In this document: piece by piece, positions 34,530 through 44,118 of the stretch
Layout of the letters: every line of letters starts with the position of its first letter
Position numbering within the stretch: the stretch's first letter is position 1
NCBI RefSeq assembly: GCF_000739635.1
Contig: NZ_BATQ01000085.1
Span: forward strand, 1-64,000
Source of the DNA: Verrucomicrobium sp. BvORR034
GTDB lineage: Bacteria; Verrucomicrobiota; Verrucomicrobiia; Verrucomicrobiales; Verrucomicrobiaceae
Direction: 5' to 3'
Length of the DNA stretch: 64,000 nucleotides
Position numbers and translations under genes: made by a program
Notes under the pieces: generated by a model
The model's input: only the letters and a program-made list of their open reading frames with translations
Told to the model about the DNA's origin: nothing
Database searches by the model: none

Positions 34530-35006
34530 ATGGGTGCCGACTTTCCATTTTCAATGCCGCGATTTCCAGAGGACGCCGAGCGCGAGCCGCTTCCGGAGTC
34601 GCTCACCCGCTACACCGGATTCCTCATTGCCAAAGCGCATCAGCGTCTGTGGACGCTTTTTAATGACGAGTGCAAACGACTGGGGTTCGACGTTCCTTGC
34701 GGTGGGGTGCTCCATCTTTTGGATGAGTGCGGCTCCATGTCCCAACAGCAACTGGGCAGAAAGTTGCGCATTGACCGCACCTCCATGGTGAAGCTGGTGG
34801 ATGCGCTGGAGGAGAAGAAACTGGCGAGACGCCGGGATCATCCGGAGGACCGCCGCATCTATCTCGTGGAGATCACGGCTGCGGGGAAGAAGGCTCTGGC
34901 CGAGCTCCAGGTGGTGGGAGATGCGATGGAAAAGCAACTCCTGTCTCCGTTTTCAGAGGATGAGGTCAAGACCATCCGCCGAGCGTTGTTGACGCTGGCG
35001 GGTTAG
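34530..35006 (+). CDS. MarR-family transcriptional regulator
   Basis: The 158-residue product has the MarR winged helix: ECGSMSQQQLGRKLRIDRTS (helix-turn-helix) and VDALEEKKLARRRDHPEDRR, the characteristic wing with the DxRxR pattern, then the LTxxG-like ITAAGKKALAEL helix. Although the frame is open 26 codons upstream, the ATG at 34530 is preferred because the promoter palindrome lies in that stretch. It is 34 bp upstream of the exporter genes and probably regulates itself and them. Confidence 0.92.
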   Translation: MGADFPFSMPRFPEDAEREPLPESLTRYTGFLIAKAHQRLWTLFNDECKRLGFDVPCGGVLHLLDECGSMSQQQLGRKLRIDRTSMVKLVDALEEKKLARRRDHPEDRRIYLVEITAAGKKALAELQVVGDAMEKQLLSPFSEDEVKTIRRALLTLAG

Positions 35007-35040
35007 ACCTTTCCCAATCCCTTCAAATCCGCCGCCTGCC

Positions 35041-36201
35041 ATGCTGGGACTCGCCCTGAAAATGCTCTTTGGCGACACCGCCAAGTATCTGATGCTGATC
35101 CTGGGGTTGTTCTTTGCGACCTTCCTCATCGCCCAGCAGAGTTCCGTCTTCTGTGGCCTCATGATGTGGACCACCGCCACGCTTACGAACGTGCCTGCAC
35201 CGATCTGGGTGGTGGATGAGAAGGTGGAGCAGGTGAATGAAACCAACCCCCTGCGTGACACCGATGTGGCCCGCGTTCGCTCCGTGGACTCCGTGGAGTG
35301 GGCCATGCCGCTCTACTCTGGCATCCAGCGGGTGCGCTTGCAGTCGGGCAGCTTCAAGATCATCCAGTTGATTGGCATCGATCCCACCACGCTGGCCGGA
35401 GCCCCGGTGAAGATGATCGAGGGCAGGCTGGAGGACCTGCGACTGCCCAACACGGTCATCATCGACGACCTGGCGGTGAAGCGGCTCGCGAAGGTGCGAG
35501 GCCAGACCATCAAGGTGGGAGACGTGTTTGAGATCAATGACATAGAGGCCCGGGTGGTGGGCATCTGCGAGGCCATGAACAGCTTCACCGGCGGTCCGTA
35601 TGTGTGGACCACCTATGAGCGCGCCCTGCAATACACCCCAGCCTCACGCAAGATGCTCTCCGCCGTGATCGCCGCCCCGCGGGCCGGGTTCACGGAAGAA
35701 CAGGTGGTGGAGGATATCCGCCGCACGACGGGGCTGAAGGCCTTTGTGAACAAGTCCTTCAACTCTTCACCGCATGACTTTGGCACCTCCACCATCTGGT
35801 GGTATGTGAAGAATACCGGCATTCCCATCTCATTCGGCACGACTGTGATCGTGGGCTTCATCGTGGGGGTGGCCATCTCCTGCCAGACGTTCTACGCCTT
35901 CGTGCTGGAGAACATCAAGCACCTTGGGGCCTTGAAGGCCATGGGCGCCTCCAACGGCAAGCTCTGTCTCATGCTCATCGTCCAGGCCTTCACGGTCGGG
36001 ATCGTCGGGTTTGGTCTGGGGCTGGCAGGCACCACTCTGTTTGCGATGGGGGCGCTCAAGAATGAGCAGCCTCCGTTCTACATGTCCTGGCACATTCCCG
36101 TGTTCGCTCTCGCCGTCATTCTTTTCATCTGCAGTCTGGCTGCATTGCTGGGCATCTGGCGGGTGAGCCGGTTCGAGCCTGCCATGGTCTTCCGCGGTTG
36201 A
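35041..36201 (+). CDS. ABC exporter permease, FtsX/MacB-like (DevC-type)
   Basis: The 386-residue protein has an N-terminal membrane helix (YLMLILGLFFATFLIA), a large extracytoplasmic domain (residues about 40-255), and three C-terminal helices (GTTVIVGFIVGVAISCQTFYAF, LCLMLIVQAFTVGIVGFGLGL, IPVFALAVILFICSLAALLGIW). The cytoplasmic coupling segment NIKHLGALKAMGASNGKL matches the LxxxKAxGxxxxxL pattern of the FtsX/DevC family. With the following ATPase and membrane-fusion genes it forms a DevBCA-like transporter. Confidence 0.9.
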   Translation: MLGLALKMLFGDTAKYLMLILGLFFATFLIAQQSSVFCGLMMWTTATLTNVPAPIWVVDEKVEQVNETNPLRDTDVARVRSVDSVEWAMPLYSGIQRVRLQSGSFKIIQLIGIDPTTLAGAPVKMIEGRLEDLRLPNTVIIDDLAVKRLAKVRGQTIKVGDVFEINDIEARVVGICEAMNSFTGGPYVWTTYERALQYTPASRKMLSAVIAAPRAGFTEEQVVEDIRRTTGLKAFVNKSFNSSPHDFGTSTIWWYVKNTGIPISFGTTVIVGFIVGVAISCQTFYAFVLENIKHLGALKAMGASNGKLCLMLIVQAFTVGIVGFGLGLAGTTLFAMGALKNEQPPFYMSWHIPVFALAVILFICSLAALLGIWRVSRFEPAMVFRG

Positions 36202-36235
36202 TGCGTCGCCCTTCCGCCTTCGTGGCCACTCTCTC

Positions 36236-36982
36236 ATGACCTCGAACCCTGATCCCGTTCACCTTGCCAACCATGCCGTGCGGCTCTCCGGCATTGTGAA
36301 GAGCTTTGGCGATGGCAACTCCCGTCTCACGGTGTTGAAGGGTATTGACCTCGATGCCCGCTCCGGGGAGATCATGATGCTGGTGGGCCCCTCGGGCTGT
36401 GGCAAGACCACGCTGCTGAGCATCATGGCTGGAACGCTGCACGCTGATCAGGGCGGGGTGGAAGTCTTTGGCACGCGCCTGGACAAGATGAAGTCCGCGC
36501 ATGTCACCAAGTTTCGGGCTCAGAACATCGGGTTCATCTTCCAGTCGTTCAACCTCATCCCCACCATCAACTGTGCAGAGAACGTGAGCGTCCCGCTGCT
36601 CATCCAGGGCACGCCCGCCCGCAAGGCCGAGGCGCGGGCCAAGGAGTTGCTGGCTGCGGTGGGCCTTGGAGATCGCTGGCACCACCGCCCCACGCAACTC
36701 TCGGGTGGGCAGCAGCAGCGCGTGGCCATCGCGCGAGCCCTGGTGCATGAGCCGCGTCTCATCATTTGCGATGAGCCAACCGCCTCATTGGACGCGAAGA
36801 ACGGCACCATGGTGATGGAGCTCTTCGACACGGTGGCCAAGGCTCCGGGACGCGCCGTGATCATCGTCACTCACGACAACCGCATCTTTTCCCACGCCGA
36901 CCGCATCGCCCAGATGGACGACGGCCAGATCGTGGAGGTGCATGATGTGGACAAGAGCCGCCCGCCGGAGCTGCATCACTGA
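36236..36982 (+). CDS. ABC transporter ATPase (MacB/LolD/DevA class)
   Basis: The 248-residue ATPase has Walker A GPSGCGKTT at 51-59, the Q-loop FIFQSFNLIPT, signature LSGGQQQRVAIARALV, Walker B LIICDEPTASLDA and the switch His in VIIVTHDNRIF. The length is that of a stand-alone LolD/DevA-type subunit rather than the fused MacB type. It lies 34 bp after the permease and 27 bp before the fusion-protein gene. Confidence 0.94.
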   Translation: MTSNPDPVHLANHAVRLSGIVKSFGDGNSRLTVLKGIDLDARSGEIMMLVGPSGCGKTTLLSIMAGTLHADQGGVEVFGTRLDKMKSAHVTKFRAQNIGFIFQSFNLIPTINCAENVSVPLLIQGTPARKAEARAKELLAAVGLGDRWHHRPTQLSGGQQQRVAIARALVHEPRLIICDEPTASLDAKNGTMVMELFDTVAKAPGRAVIIVTHDNRIFSHADRIAQMDDGQIVEVHDVDKSRPPELHH

Positions 36983-37009
36983 ATTTTCTGCGACCCTATA
37001 TTTATTTCC

Positions 37010-38011
37010 ATGAACCGGATCTTTAACAACCTGGTCAAGTATGCCACCTTCGCCGGGGCCGCCGCGGGATTTCTGGGCATCAGCATGGTGGTCATGCGGA
37101 TCCAGGCTGGGGAGTCCCGTCAGACCCCGCCGCCGCCCGTGGCTCCGCCGCAGAAGCCTTATGCCAGCACGGTGGCCGCGACAGGCATCCTGGAGGCGCT
37201 CAGTGAAAATGTCGCCATCGGCGTGCCGGTGGCCGGGCTGGTCACGGAGGTGCCGGTGAAGGTGAATCAGTCCGTGAAAGCGGGCGGCTTGCTCTTCAAG
37301 ATCGATGACCGCGACCTGCAGGCGCAGAAGGTGCGGCAGGACGCCTCCGTGGAGGTGGCCCGTGCCAGGGTAGGCGTGCAGAAGGCCAACCTCGCCAAGT
37401 CTCAGGACCAGTTGGATCGGGTGAAGTCCGTGCCGGACTCCCGGGCGCTCAGTGTGGATGAGATCCGCGCCAGGGAGAATGAGGTGGCGATCAGCAAGGC
37501 TCAGCTCCTGGCCAGTGAGGCAGAGCTCACAGCCGCCCTCGCGGAGGTGAAGCAGACCCAGATCATGATGGACCGACTCCATGTCCAGGCCCCTCGGGAT
37601 GGGGTGGTGCTCCAGGTGAACATCCGGGCCGGCGAGTTCGCCACCAACGTCAAAGACTCGCCCGTGATGGTGCTGGGGGATCTGGAGAAGCTCCAGGTGC
37701 GGGCCGATGTGGATGAACAAAATGCGTCCCGCATCCGCGAGGGACAAAAAGCGACCGCCTTCATCAAGGGCGATACGAAGACCGCCATTCAGCTCGAGTT
37801 CCTACGCGTGGAGCCGTATGTCATCCCCAAGGTGTCGCTCACTGGCTCCAGTACCGAGCGTGTGGACACCCGGGTGCTTCAGGTGATTTACAGCATGAAG
37901 CGGCCCAATGGCGTGCCCGTGTACGTGGGCCAGCAGGTGGATGTCTATATTGAGGCCGCCAGTTCGGAAGCCTCCTCCGGAGCGGTTGCCAAAGGGACTT
38001 CCGACAAGTGA
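37010..38011 (+). CDS. HlyD/DevB-type membrane fusion protein
   Basis: The 333-residue product has an N-terminal membrane anchor (FAGAAAGFLGISMVVMRI), a lipoyl/barrel-sandwich half (TGILEALSENVAIGVPVAGLV, VKVNQSVKAGGLLFKID), an alpha-helical hairpin (residues about 105-175), the returning lipoyl half (LHVQAPRDGVVLQVNIRAGE) and a beta-barrel domain. It links the ABC permease to an outer-membrane channel. No TolC-like gene is adjacent, so the channel must be encoded elsewhere. Confidence 0.9.
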   Translation: MNRIFNNLVKYATFAGAAAGFLGISMVVMRIQAGESRQTPPPPVAPPQKPYASTVAATGILEALSENVAIGVPVAGLVTEVPVKVNQSVKAGGLLFKIDDRDLQAQKVRQDASVEVARARVGVQKANLAKSQDQLDRVKSVPDSRALSVDEIRARENEVAISKAQLLASEAELTAALAEVKQTQIMMDRLHVQAPRDGVVLQVNIRAGEFATNVKDSPVMVLGDLEKLQVRADVDEQNASRIREGQKATAFIKGDTKTAIQLEFLRVEPYVIPKVSLTGSSTERVDTRVLQVIYSMKRPNGVPVYVGQQVDVYIEAASSEASSGAVAKGTSDK

Positions 38012-38101
38012 GCCAGTCGGGCAGCGTGGATTCTCTGTGCGAATGTGCAAAAACGCACTTTTGAGTTTTCATGATCCAAGGCACCCACTAGTGTTTGCGT
38101 C

Positions 38102-39967
38102 ATGCAATGGCGCATGCGTATTCCGTTTTCGGCCAGTGGACTGTGGGTGTGGGCTCTCGTGGTGAGCCCACTGGCCTTTGCGCAGAGTGAGCAGGACTGG
38201 AATCTGGAGGGCGGGACCGTTTGGAAATCCAAGACCCTCTCCGTAGGTCGCTTCTTCCAGATGGGCATCAATGGCCAGTCCACGCCCTACCGGACGGCCA
38301 TGGATGCGGTGGAGAAGGCGGCCAAGTCTGGCGGCAATGCAGACAGCGAAGCGCCGGCGGATGGTCGCCAGTCCCAGATGGGGTTCGAGGTGCGTCCTTT
38401 TAAAGTGGACCGTCTGGTGCGTCGGGATGACAAGCGCAATGCGCTGCTTGTCATCGACACCATTTCCAACACCCAGGGGCAGGAGAACAATCTCCAGCTC
38501 GACTACTCCACGCCAGTCGGCAGCCAGGGCGGGGTGAGATTCAGCGGCACGCTGAGCCAGAGCGGCGAGATGCGGGATCTGGGCAACGGGATGCCAGATG
38601 GGACATGGTCTGCCATTGTCATGGCGGAGAAGCAAGGCACCCCTGCGGTGCCGCTTTTTATCTGGGGTCAGCCAGATGCGCCCTGGCGGGCGGTCCTGCA
38701 GGATTCAGGATCCACGCTGCGACTCCGCTATGAGGGGGTGGTGCCCGCCAATGGGAAGGTGGCCTTCCTCCACTGGGTCGGCACGGCCGGACTGGATCCC
38801 AAGGTGAAGCTGGAGCGGACCTTCGATCTCTTCATCAAAGACGGCAAACTGCTCGAACCCGGTGTCTCGGCTGAGGTGGCGGCGCTCGTGGTGAACTTCA
38901 AGCCCACTTCTCTAGGGGCGACCACTACCGAGGGCGGCGCGCCAACCTTTCCGCGTGCGGGCCGTCTGCTGGCGCTGGATGCGCTGACGGGTAAGTTGGA
39001 CATCAAGCGCACGGACAAGGGGCTTCTCTGGATGAGCAAGGACGAGCAGATCCCCGGCGATATCTCAGTGGTGAAAGTGGTGCTGAATCTGGCGTCAGGT
39101 GAGAAAGAGGTGCCGCCTGCCAACATTGCCGCTCTCCGCGGAGGAGCCGGGCGGGGTCGGGATCACCGGCTGTATCTGCGGGATGGCACCGTGCTGACGG
39201 GTCGAGTCCGTTTGATCAAAGGGGCGCTAAAAGGGGATCTGGGGGAACTCGCGCTGGATGCCGATGCGATGGAACTGCTCACATGGCCCGTTTCAACGGA
39301 AGACGGTCGCGTGCCCGAGTCGGCCGCAGAGTTTGTCCAATATATGGATGGCTCGGTACGATGGCTGGCCAAGGGCGCGCCGGTAGCCATGGACTTGGTC
39401 GCGTCATTTGGGAAGCTCAAGATCAGCAGCGAAGAACTGTGGACCCTGGGGCGTCGCACCGATCCTCCTTATTGCATGGTCGCCACCCTGACGGATGGCA
39501 GCCGCATTCAGGGCGTGGTCGGCGGGGGGGCGATCCGTCGCGAGGTGGTGGGTGATGGCCCGTCAGACATCGCTCTGCCGCAAGTGGTGCGCTGGGGTGC
39601 GGTGGAGGCCGCCTTGAAAGAAATGGCCGGCGGACCGGAACCGAAGGAAAGCGCCAAGCCCACGACGGGAGATGCGCTCAATCAATATTGCTGGATGCGG
39701 GACGGATCCCTGCTGGTGGGCATCCTTCAGGAGGATGAAACGCTCCGCGTGCGGACCAGCACCGGCGTGCTGACTCTGAAGCCTGATGCCGTGGCCCGGG
39801 TGTTCTGGGACTTCGGCACGGGCGGTGAAGCGGCTCTGGAGCTGGGCAACGGCACCAAGGTTCGTGGGGAAATATTGAACGAAAACCTCACCTGGAAGCT
39901 CGACAAGCAGACGGTATCCCTGCCGGTGGGGCTGATCACCGAGATCGTCCGGAAGGCCAAGTCCTAG
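38102..39967 (+). CDS. Secreted hypothetical protein with repeated beta units
   Basis: The 621-residue product has a signal peptide (GLWVWALVVSPLAFAQSEQ). The C-terminal half contains several copies of a short beta unit of the form (L/R)xDGTxLxGxL: LYLRDGTVLTGRVRLIKG, CMVATLTDGSRIQGVVGG, CWMRDGSLLVGILQEDE, LELGNGTKVRGEILNE. These resemble small SH3-like or Sm-like strand pairs. It lies 90 bp downstream of the DevBCA-type genes and is followed by another protein of similar design; the two may be a pair. No enzyme motif seen. Confidence 0.75.
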   Translation: MQWRMRIPFSASGLWVWALVVSPLAFAQSEQDWNLEGGTVWKSKTLSVGRFFQMGINGQSTPYRTAMDAVEKAAKSGGNADSEAPADGRQSQMGFEVRPFKVDRLVRRDDKRNALLVIDTISNTQGQENNLQLDYSTPVGSQGGVRFSGTLSQSGEMRDLGNGMPDGTWSAIVMAEKQGTPAVPLFIWGQPDAPWRAVLQDSGSTLRLRYEGVVPANGKVAFLHWVGTAGLDPKVKLERTFDLFIKDGKLLEPGVSAEVAALVVNFKPTSLGATTTEGGAPTFPRAGRLLALDALTGKLDIKRTDKGLLWMSKDEQIPGDISVVKVVLNLASGEKEVPPANIAALRGGAGRGRDHRLYLRDGTVLTGRVRLIKGALKGDLGELALDADAMELLTWPVSTEDGRVPESAAEFVQYMDGSVRWLAKGAPVAMDLVASFGKLKISSEELWTLGRRTDPPYCMVATLTDGSRIQGVVGGGAIRREVVGDGPSDIALPQVVRWGAVEAALKEMAGGPEPKESAKPTTGDALNQYCWMRDGSLLVGILQEDETLRVRTSTGVLTLKPDAVARVFWDFGTGGEAALELGNGTKVRGEILNENLTWKLDKQTVSLPVGLITEIVRKAKS

Positions 39968-40049
39968 ACCCTGACACCCCAAGCGATCCTGCCGCAACCG
40001 CCATTCGCGCCAGGTCATCCGCACACAACTCAGACATTACCCCCATAGC

Positions 40050-42080
40050 ATGCACATGACGCAGTGGATGAAAGGCGCGGCCGCCGCGGGACTGGTGTTC
40101 TGCTGGACTCTCGCGGCAGCGCAAGCCCAGCTCAGCGGTCTTGTACCGGTGAACCCGCAGCCCCGCACAGACAAGCTGGGCAACGACTGGTACGTGGAGC
40201 AGAATGGCATGATCTCCCGCCAGGGCGGGGGCAACTCCATCTTGAGCGGGGCCATGATGCTCATGGTGGGATCGGAGCAGTTCTACTGCAATCAACCCAT
40301 GGGCACCTCAGACGGGAAGGAGATGGTGCTGATGGGGCAGCAGCCCATGCAGGGGCTGCAGGTCACCCGCTATGTCCGCATGCTGGAGAAGGAGGGCGGC
40401 ATGCGCTTCATGGAGATGTTCACCAACACCTCCGGCCGTGACATCGTGACCAACGTGGAGATCCGGCACAACTTTAGCGGCCAGGTGAAGAGCATCGTCA
40501 CGGATGCGGCCAGGGCCAACAACGGCACTTTTGAAAAAGGGGAGAGCGGCATCGCCATCGTCCCCGGTTCCACCAACTACCGGGGCTACCTCTTCACCGC
40601 GTGCGCGCCACGGAGTTCGGTGAAACCACGCATCGCTTCACAGAACCAGTACCAGATGTCGTTTTTCTACAGCATCACGGTGCCGGCGGGGAAGTCGGCC
40701 TCGATTCTACACACGGTGACGCAGGCCAAGCTTTCCCTGCGCCCGGATGCGGCAGAGCTGGAGAAGCTCTTCCGCCCCTTTGCCCTGGTGAGGTTTCTCC
40801 GCGATCTGCCGAAGGGCAGCGGTTCTACGCTGGTCAACGTGAGGTCCACCGGCACGGGTGCTTCGGATCTGGCCTCGTGGTTCCCGGAGGAGATTCTCGG
40901 GATCAAGCGGGAGCCAGTGGATGTGCTGGCCATGGGGGAGGGCACGCGCCTGAGAGGGCGGGCCACCTGCGGTCAACTCACGCTCAATCATCGACTGGGC
41001 AAGGTGGTGGTGCCGTGGGCCCAGGTGGTGGCGCTCACTGGGGGCCGTTTCGAAGGCAAGGAGAGTCGCCTCTATTTGAATGATGGTCAGGTGCTGCGGG
41101 GTGAGCTGGAGACGGAGGAGCTGAAGTTCTCCCTGAGCAGCGGTCTTCAAATGTCGCTGAAGATGGCAGACGTGGATCGCCTGGTCATGGGGGCCACATC
41201 AGCCACGGGAGCCGCAGAATGGCCCAAAGGCGTGGCGGCCCTGATGGAGACGTGGAACGGCGAACGCTGGGCCATGCGGGACTCCAAGCCACCAGAGATG
41301 ACGCTCGCCACCACCTGGGGCGTGCGAAAGGTGGCGCTCAATGACGTGGCCGCGCTCACCTCGAATGCGGAGGAGGGTGCCGCCCCGAGTGTGACCTTTA
41401 AGGACGGATCCCGCCTGCGGGTCTGGATGGGCAGCCAGGGGGAGTTCAGCTTCGCCACCGCGCAGTTTGGCGCGCAGACCATCCCCGGAGTGCAGGTGCG
41501 CTCGCTGGTGGTGGCGGCGACGGGGCCGCAGGTGTCTGAGGAGAGCCGTGAATCGGACGATGGCGAGCCCGCCACAAGCTTCGTGGATCTGGCCGGGGAG
41601 CAGCGCCTGGTGGCGGCTCCGGCAGATCCCATCTGGCACATCGTGACCTCCGGCGGCGTGGTGCCGCTGGATCCGGCCAGCATCAAGGAGATGCGCAACG
41701 TCTCCGAGGACGTGCCTGCCAGTGGCACGGATGACTCGGCGTGGTTCCAGATGGATCTGTGGGGTGGCGGTACGGTCATGGGCCAGCTGCGCGAGAGGGT
41801 GCTGGGTTTCCAGGTCGGCGGCGCCTCCTGGCAGCTTCCGGTGAAGGAGGTGGTCCGCGTGGTCAACCCGGTGCCGAAGATCGCCGACAGCACGCTGGCC
41901 CGGATTGGTCAGCTGATCCGTGAGCTGGGCAATGACGACTGGAAGGTGCGCGAAAAGGCCAGCGCGGAACTGGCCACCTTTGGCGAGATGGCCCGCACCT
42001 CTCTGCAGGAGGCCTTCAAGCAGAGTGAGGACCCTGAGGTGAAACGCCGGATCGAGGGCATCCTGGGCGATCTCGAGTGA
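40050..42080 (+). CDS. Secreted hypothetical protein, related in design to the upstream gene, with C-terminal HEAT-like segment
   Basis: The 676-residue product has a signal peptide (AAAAGLVFCWTLAAAQAQ). Beta units like those of the preceding protein appear again (SRLYLNDGQVLRGELETEE, VTFKDGSRLRVWMGSQG, MDLWGGGTVMGQLRER). The final 60 residues (GQLIRELGNDDWKVREKASA ... VKRRIEGIL) are a helical hairpin of the HEAT-like type that ends many secreted Planctomycetes/Verrucomicrobia proteins. Start ATG at 40050 or 40056. The gene sits between the exporter and the MoxR block on the same strand. Confidence 0.75.
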   Translation: MHMTQWMKGAAAAGLVFCWTLAAAQAQLSGLVPVNPQPRTDKLGNDWYVEQNGMISRQGGGNSILSGAMMLMVGSEQFYCNQPMGTSDGKEMVLMGQQPMQGLQVTRYVRMLEKEGGMRFMEMFTNTSGRDIVTNVEIRHNFSGQVKSIVTDAARANNGTFEKGESGIAIVPGSTNYRGYLFTACAPRSSVKPRIASQNQYQMSFFYSITVPAGKSASILHTVTQAKLSLRPDAAELEKLFRPFALVRFLRDLPKGSGSTLVNVRSTGTGASDLASWFPEEILGIKREPVDVLAMGEGTRLRGRATCGQLTLNHRLGKVVVPWAQVVALTGGRFEGKESRLYLNDGQVLRGELETEELKFSLSSGLQMSLKMADVDRLVMGATSATGAAEWPKGVAALMETWNGERWAMRDSKPPEMTLATTWGVRKVALNDVAALTSNAEEGAAPSVTFKDGSRLRVWMGSQGEFSFATAQFGAQTIPGVQVRSLVVAATGPQVSEESRESDDGEPATSFVDLAGEQRLVAAPADPIWHIVTSGGVVPLDPASIKEMRNVSEDVPASGTDDSAWFQMDLWGGGTVMGQLRERVLGFQVGGASWQLPVKEVVRVVNPVPKIADSTLARIGQLIRELGNDDWKVREKASAELATFGEMARTSLQEAFKQSEDPEVKRRIEGILGDLE

Positions 42081-42192
42081 GGTCAGCAGACGATTTCCCA
42101 CAAATAGCACTGACTGGCCGCCGCCATGCTCTCAGAAAGACAAGACAATCGCCCCCCAGCCGTATAGACTCTTCAAAGCCAGTGTTTTTTGC

Positions 42193-44064
42193 ATGACTGA
42201 AACACCCCCAGCTCCCGCGCTCACCTTCGCCAATGCCGCCAGTTCGCTGCAAGGGCGGCTGGTCCTCCGGAAAGGGCTGCTGCACCTGCTCCAGACCTGG
42301 AAATATGCGGCGGGACTGCTCGTCCTGCTGCTGGTGATCCGCCTCTTCGGCCAGGGCTGGTCGGGGGCCACCGTGGGCCTCATCGCCCTGGGGCTTTGGG
42401 TGCTGGGCAGCTTCGGCTGGGCGTGGTACAAGAGGCCCGCTCCGTATGCCGCCTTTTCCTACTGGGACCGGCAGGCCTCCCGCAGTGACGCGTTTGCGAA
42501 CGGCTGGTGGTTCGAGGGGCAACCGCAACTCACGGAGGGGCAGCGCCTGCATGTGGAGAGCAACCGCCGCAAGCTGCCAGAGGCTCTGGGGAAGCTGGGG
42601 CGCGACATCCCGCTGCCGGACGTGCGGTGGCTGCCGCTCCTGCCCGTGGCGGCGCTGGCTATGATGTTTCTTCCTTCTGGGGCGGTGATCGGTTTGCCTG
42701 ACCCAGAGTTGACGGCGGAAGGCCGCCGTCTGGCCGTGCAGCAGGGGCGTGAACTTGCAGAGAAGAAGCTGGACGTGGACAAGATGCAGTCCCTGACGGA
42801 GCAGGAGAAGAAGGATGCTGAGGCCCTGCAGCAGAAGGTTCAGGAAACCGCGAAGGCCCTCCAGCAGAACGAGGCCAAGACCGCCCGTGATGTGCTCTCT
42901 GAGCTGGAGAAACGAGCCCGTGAGGCCGAGCAGCTGGCAGACAAGCTCAAGGCTGGCGAGGACGCCTGGGCCTCCGCCCAGATGGTGGCGGAGATGCGCA
43001 AGCACGCGGACACGGCCGAGCTGGGCGATGCCGTGGCCAACAAGTCGGCGGAGAAGACCGGCGACAAGGCCCAGGACCTGGCGGACAAGCTGCGCGACGA
43101 GAAGCTGACGCTGGAGACCAAGGAGCGGTTCGCGGAAACGCTCAAGGAGATCGGCAAGGCCTCCGAGGCGGAGGACAAAACCCGCACCGTGGGGCAGCAT
43201 GTGCTCGGGGCGGATCGCAATCTCTCCCAGGCGCTTCCCAAGGAGGCAGGGGACGAATTCCAGTCGCTGGCAGACAAGATGAAAACCCTGGCCGCGCGCG
43301 AGAAATCACGTGAGCAGCTGGAGAAGCTGGCCCAGCAGCTCCGCCAGTCCGGCAGTGACATCGCTGGCCAGAGCGGGCAGGGGATGAAGCAGCTCGCCGG
43401 ATCTCAGGCGCAACAGAACCAGGGGGCTCAGGGGCAGCAGGGTCAACAAGGACAGCAGGGCCAGCAGCAGATGATGACCATGCAGAATGCGCCGCAGATG
43501 CAGCCCATGCAGATCCCCGGCCTTTCCATGTCGCCCCCCGGAAGCAATCCGCAGGGCAACCCCAACCAGGGGCAGCAGCAAATGGGGCAGATGAGCCCCG
43601 TCCCCGGCACGGGGCAGCCCATGGCCATCGTGCCCGGCAGCAACCAGCCGCCTGGAGGCAACAATGGCAACAAGCCGATGCTGATCGCCCCCATTCCGGG
43701 CATGACGCCTGGCCAGACACCCGGTGCCGCCGCCATGCTGGGCTCCATGCCAGGGGCCAATCCCGGCGGACTGCAGGCGGGCAACGGTACGGCCGCCATG
43801 GGGAACACCCCCACCGCCCAGACCAAGGCGGGTGTGCAGGCCACGGTGGATGCTCAGCGCAATGCCGACGGTGCTTCCTCCGTACGCGCGGTGGAAGGTC
43901 AGGCTCGCAGCGAGGCTGCCGGTCGCAAGGCTGAGGCCACCACGCTGGAGTCCATCGCCGCAGAAGAGAACGCTCTGGATGACCAGGCCCTGCCTCCGGC
44001 CCGCCGCGAGCAGGTGCGACGTTATTTCACAGAACTAAGAAAGCGGTTTGAGAAGGGCAACTGA
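42193..44064 (+). CDS. Membrane-anchored coiled-coil protein of the MoxR/VWA cluster
   Basis: The 623-residue protein has membrane helices near the N-terminus (YAAGLLVLLLVIRLFG, VGLIALGLWVLGSFGW) and another at about 155-175 (LPLLPVAALAMMFLPSG). Residues about 180-400 are a long charged coiled coil (EKKDAEALQQKVQETAKAL and following), and residues about 400-560 are Gln/Gly/Pro/Met-rich low complexity. The end returns to a charged helix. The position before moxR matches the large transmembrane partners often found at such loci. No enzymatic motif seen. Confidence 0.8.
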   Translation: MTETPPAPALTFANAASSLQGRLVLRKGLLHLLQTWKYAAGLLVLLLVIRLFGQGWSGATVGLIALGLWVLGSFGWAWYKRPAPYAAFSYWDRQASRSDAFANGWWFEGQPQLTEGQRLHVESNRRKLPEALGKLGRDIPLPDVRWLPLLPVAALAMMFLPSGAVIGLPDPELTAEGRRLAVQQGRELAEKKLDVDKMQSLTEQEKKDAEALQQKVQETAKALQQNEAKTARDVLSELEKRAREAEQLADKLKAGEDAWASAQMVAEMRKHADTAELGDAVANKSAEKTGDKAQDLADKLRDEKLTLETKERFAETLKEIGKASEAEDKTRTVGQHVLGADRNLSQALPKEAGDEFQSLADKMKTLAAREKSREQLEKLAQQLRQSGSDIAGQSGQGMKQLAGSQAQQNQGAQGQQGQQGQQGQQQMMTMQNAPQMQPMQIPGLSMSPPGSNPQGNPNQGQQQMGQMSPVPGTGQPMAIVPGSNQPPGGNNGNKPMLIAPIPGMTPGQTPGAAAMLGSMPGANPGGLQAGNGTAAMGNTPTAQTKAGVQATVDAQRNADGASSVRAVEGQARSEAAGRKAEATTLESIAAEENALDDQALPPARREQVRRYFTELRKRFEKGN

Positions 44065-44118
44065 AGCCACCCGCCCGCCATCACCATCTTCCCACCTCCC
44101 TTTCCATCCTGAAGAAAC

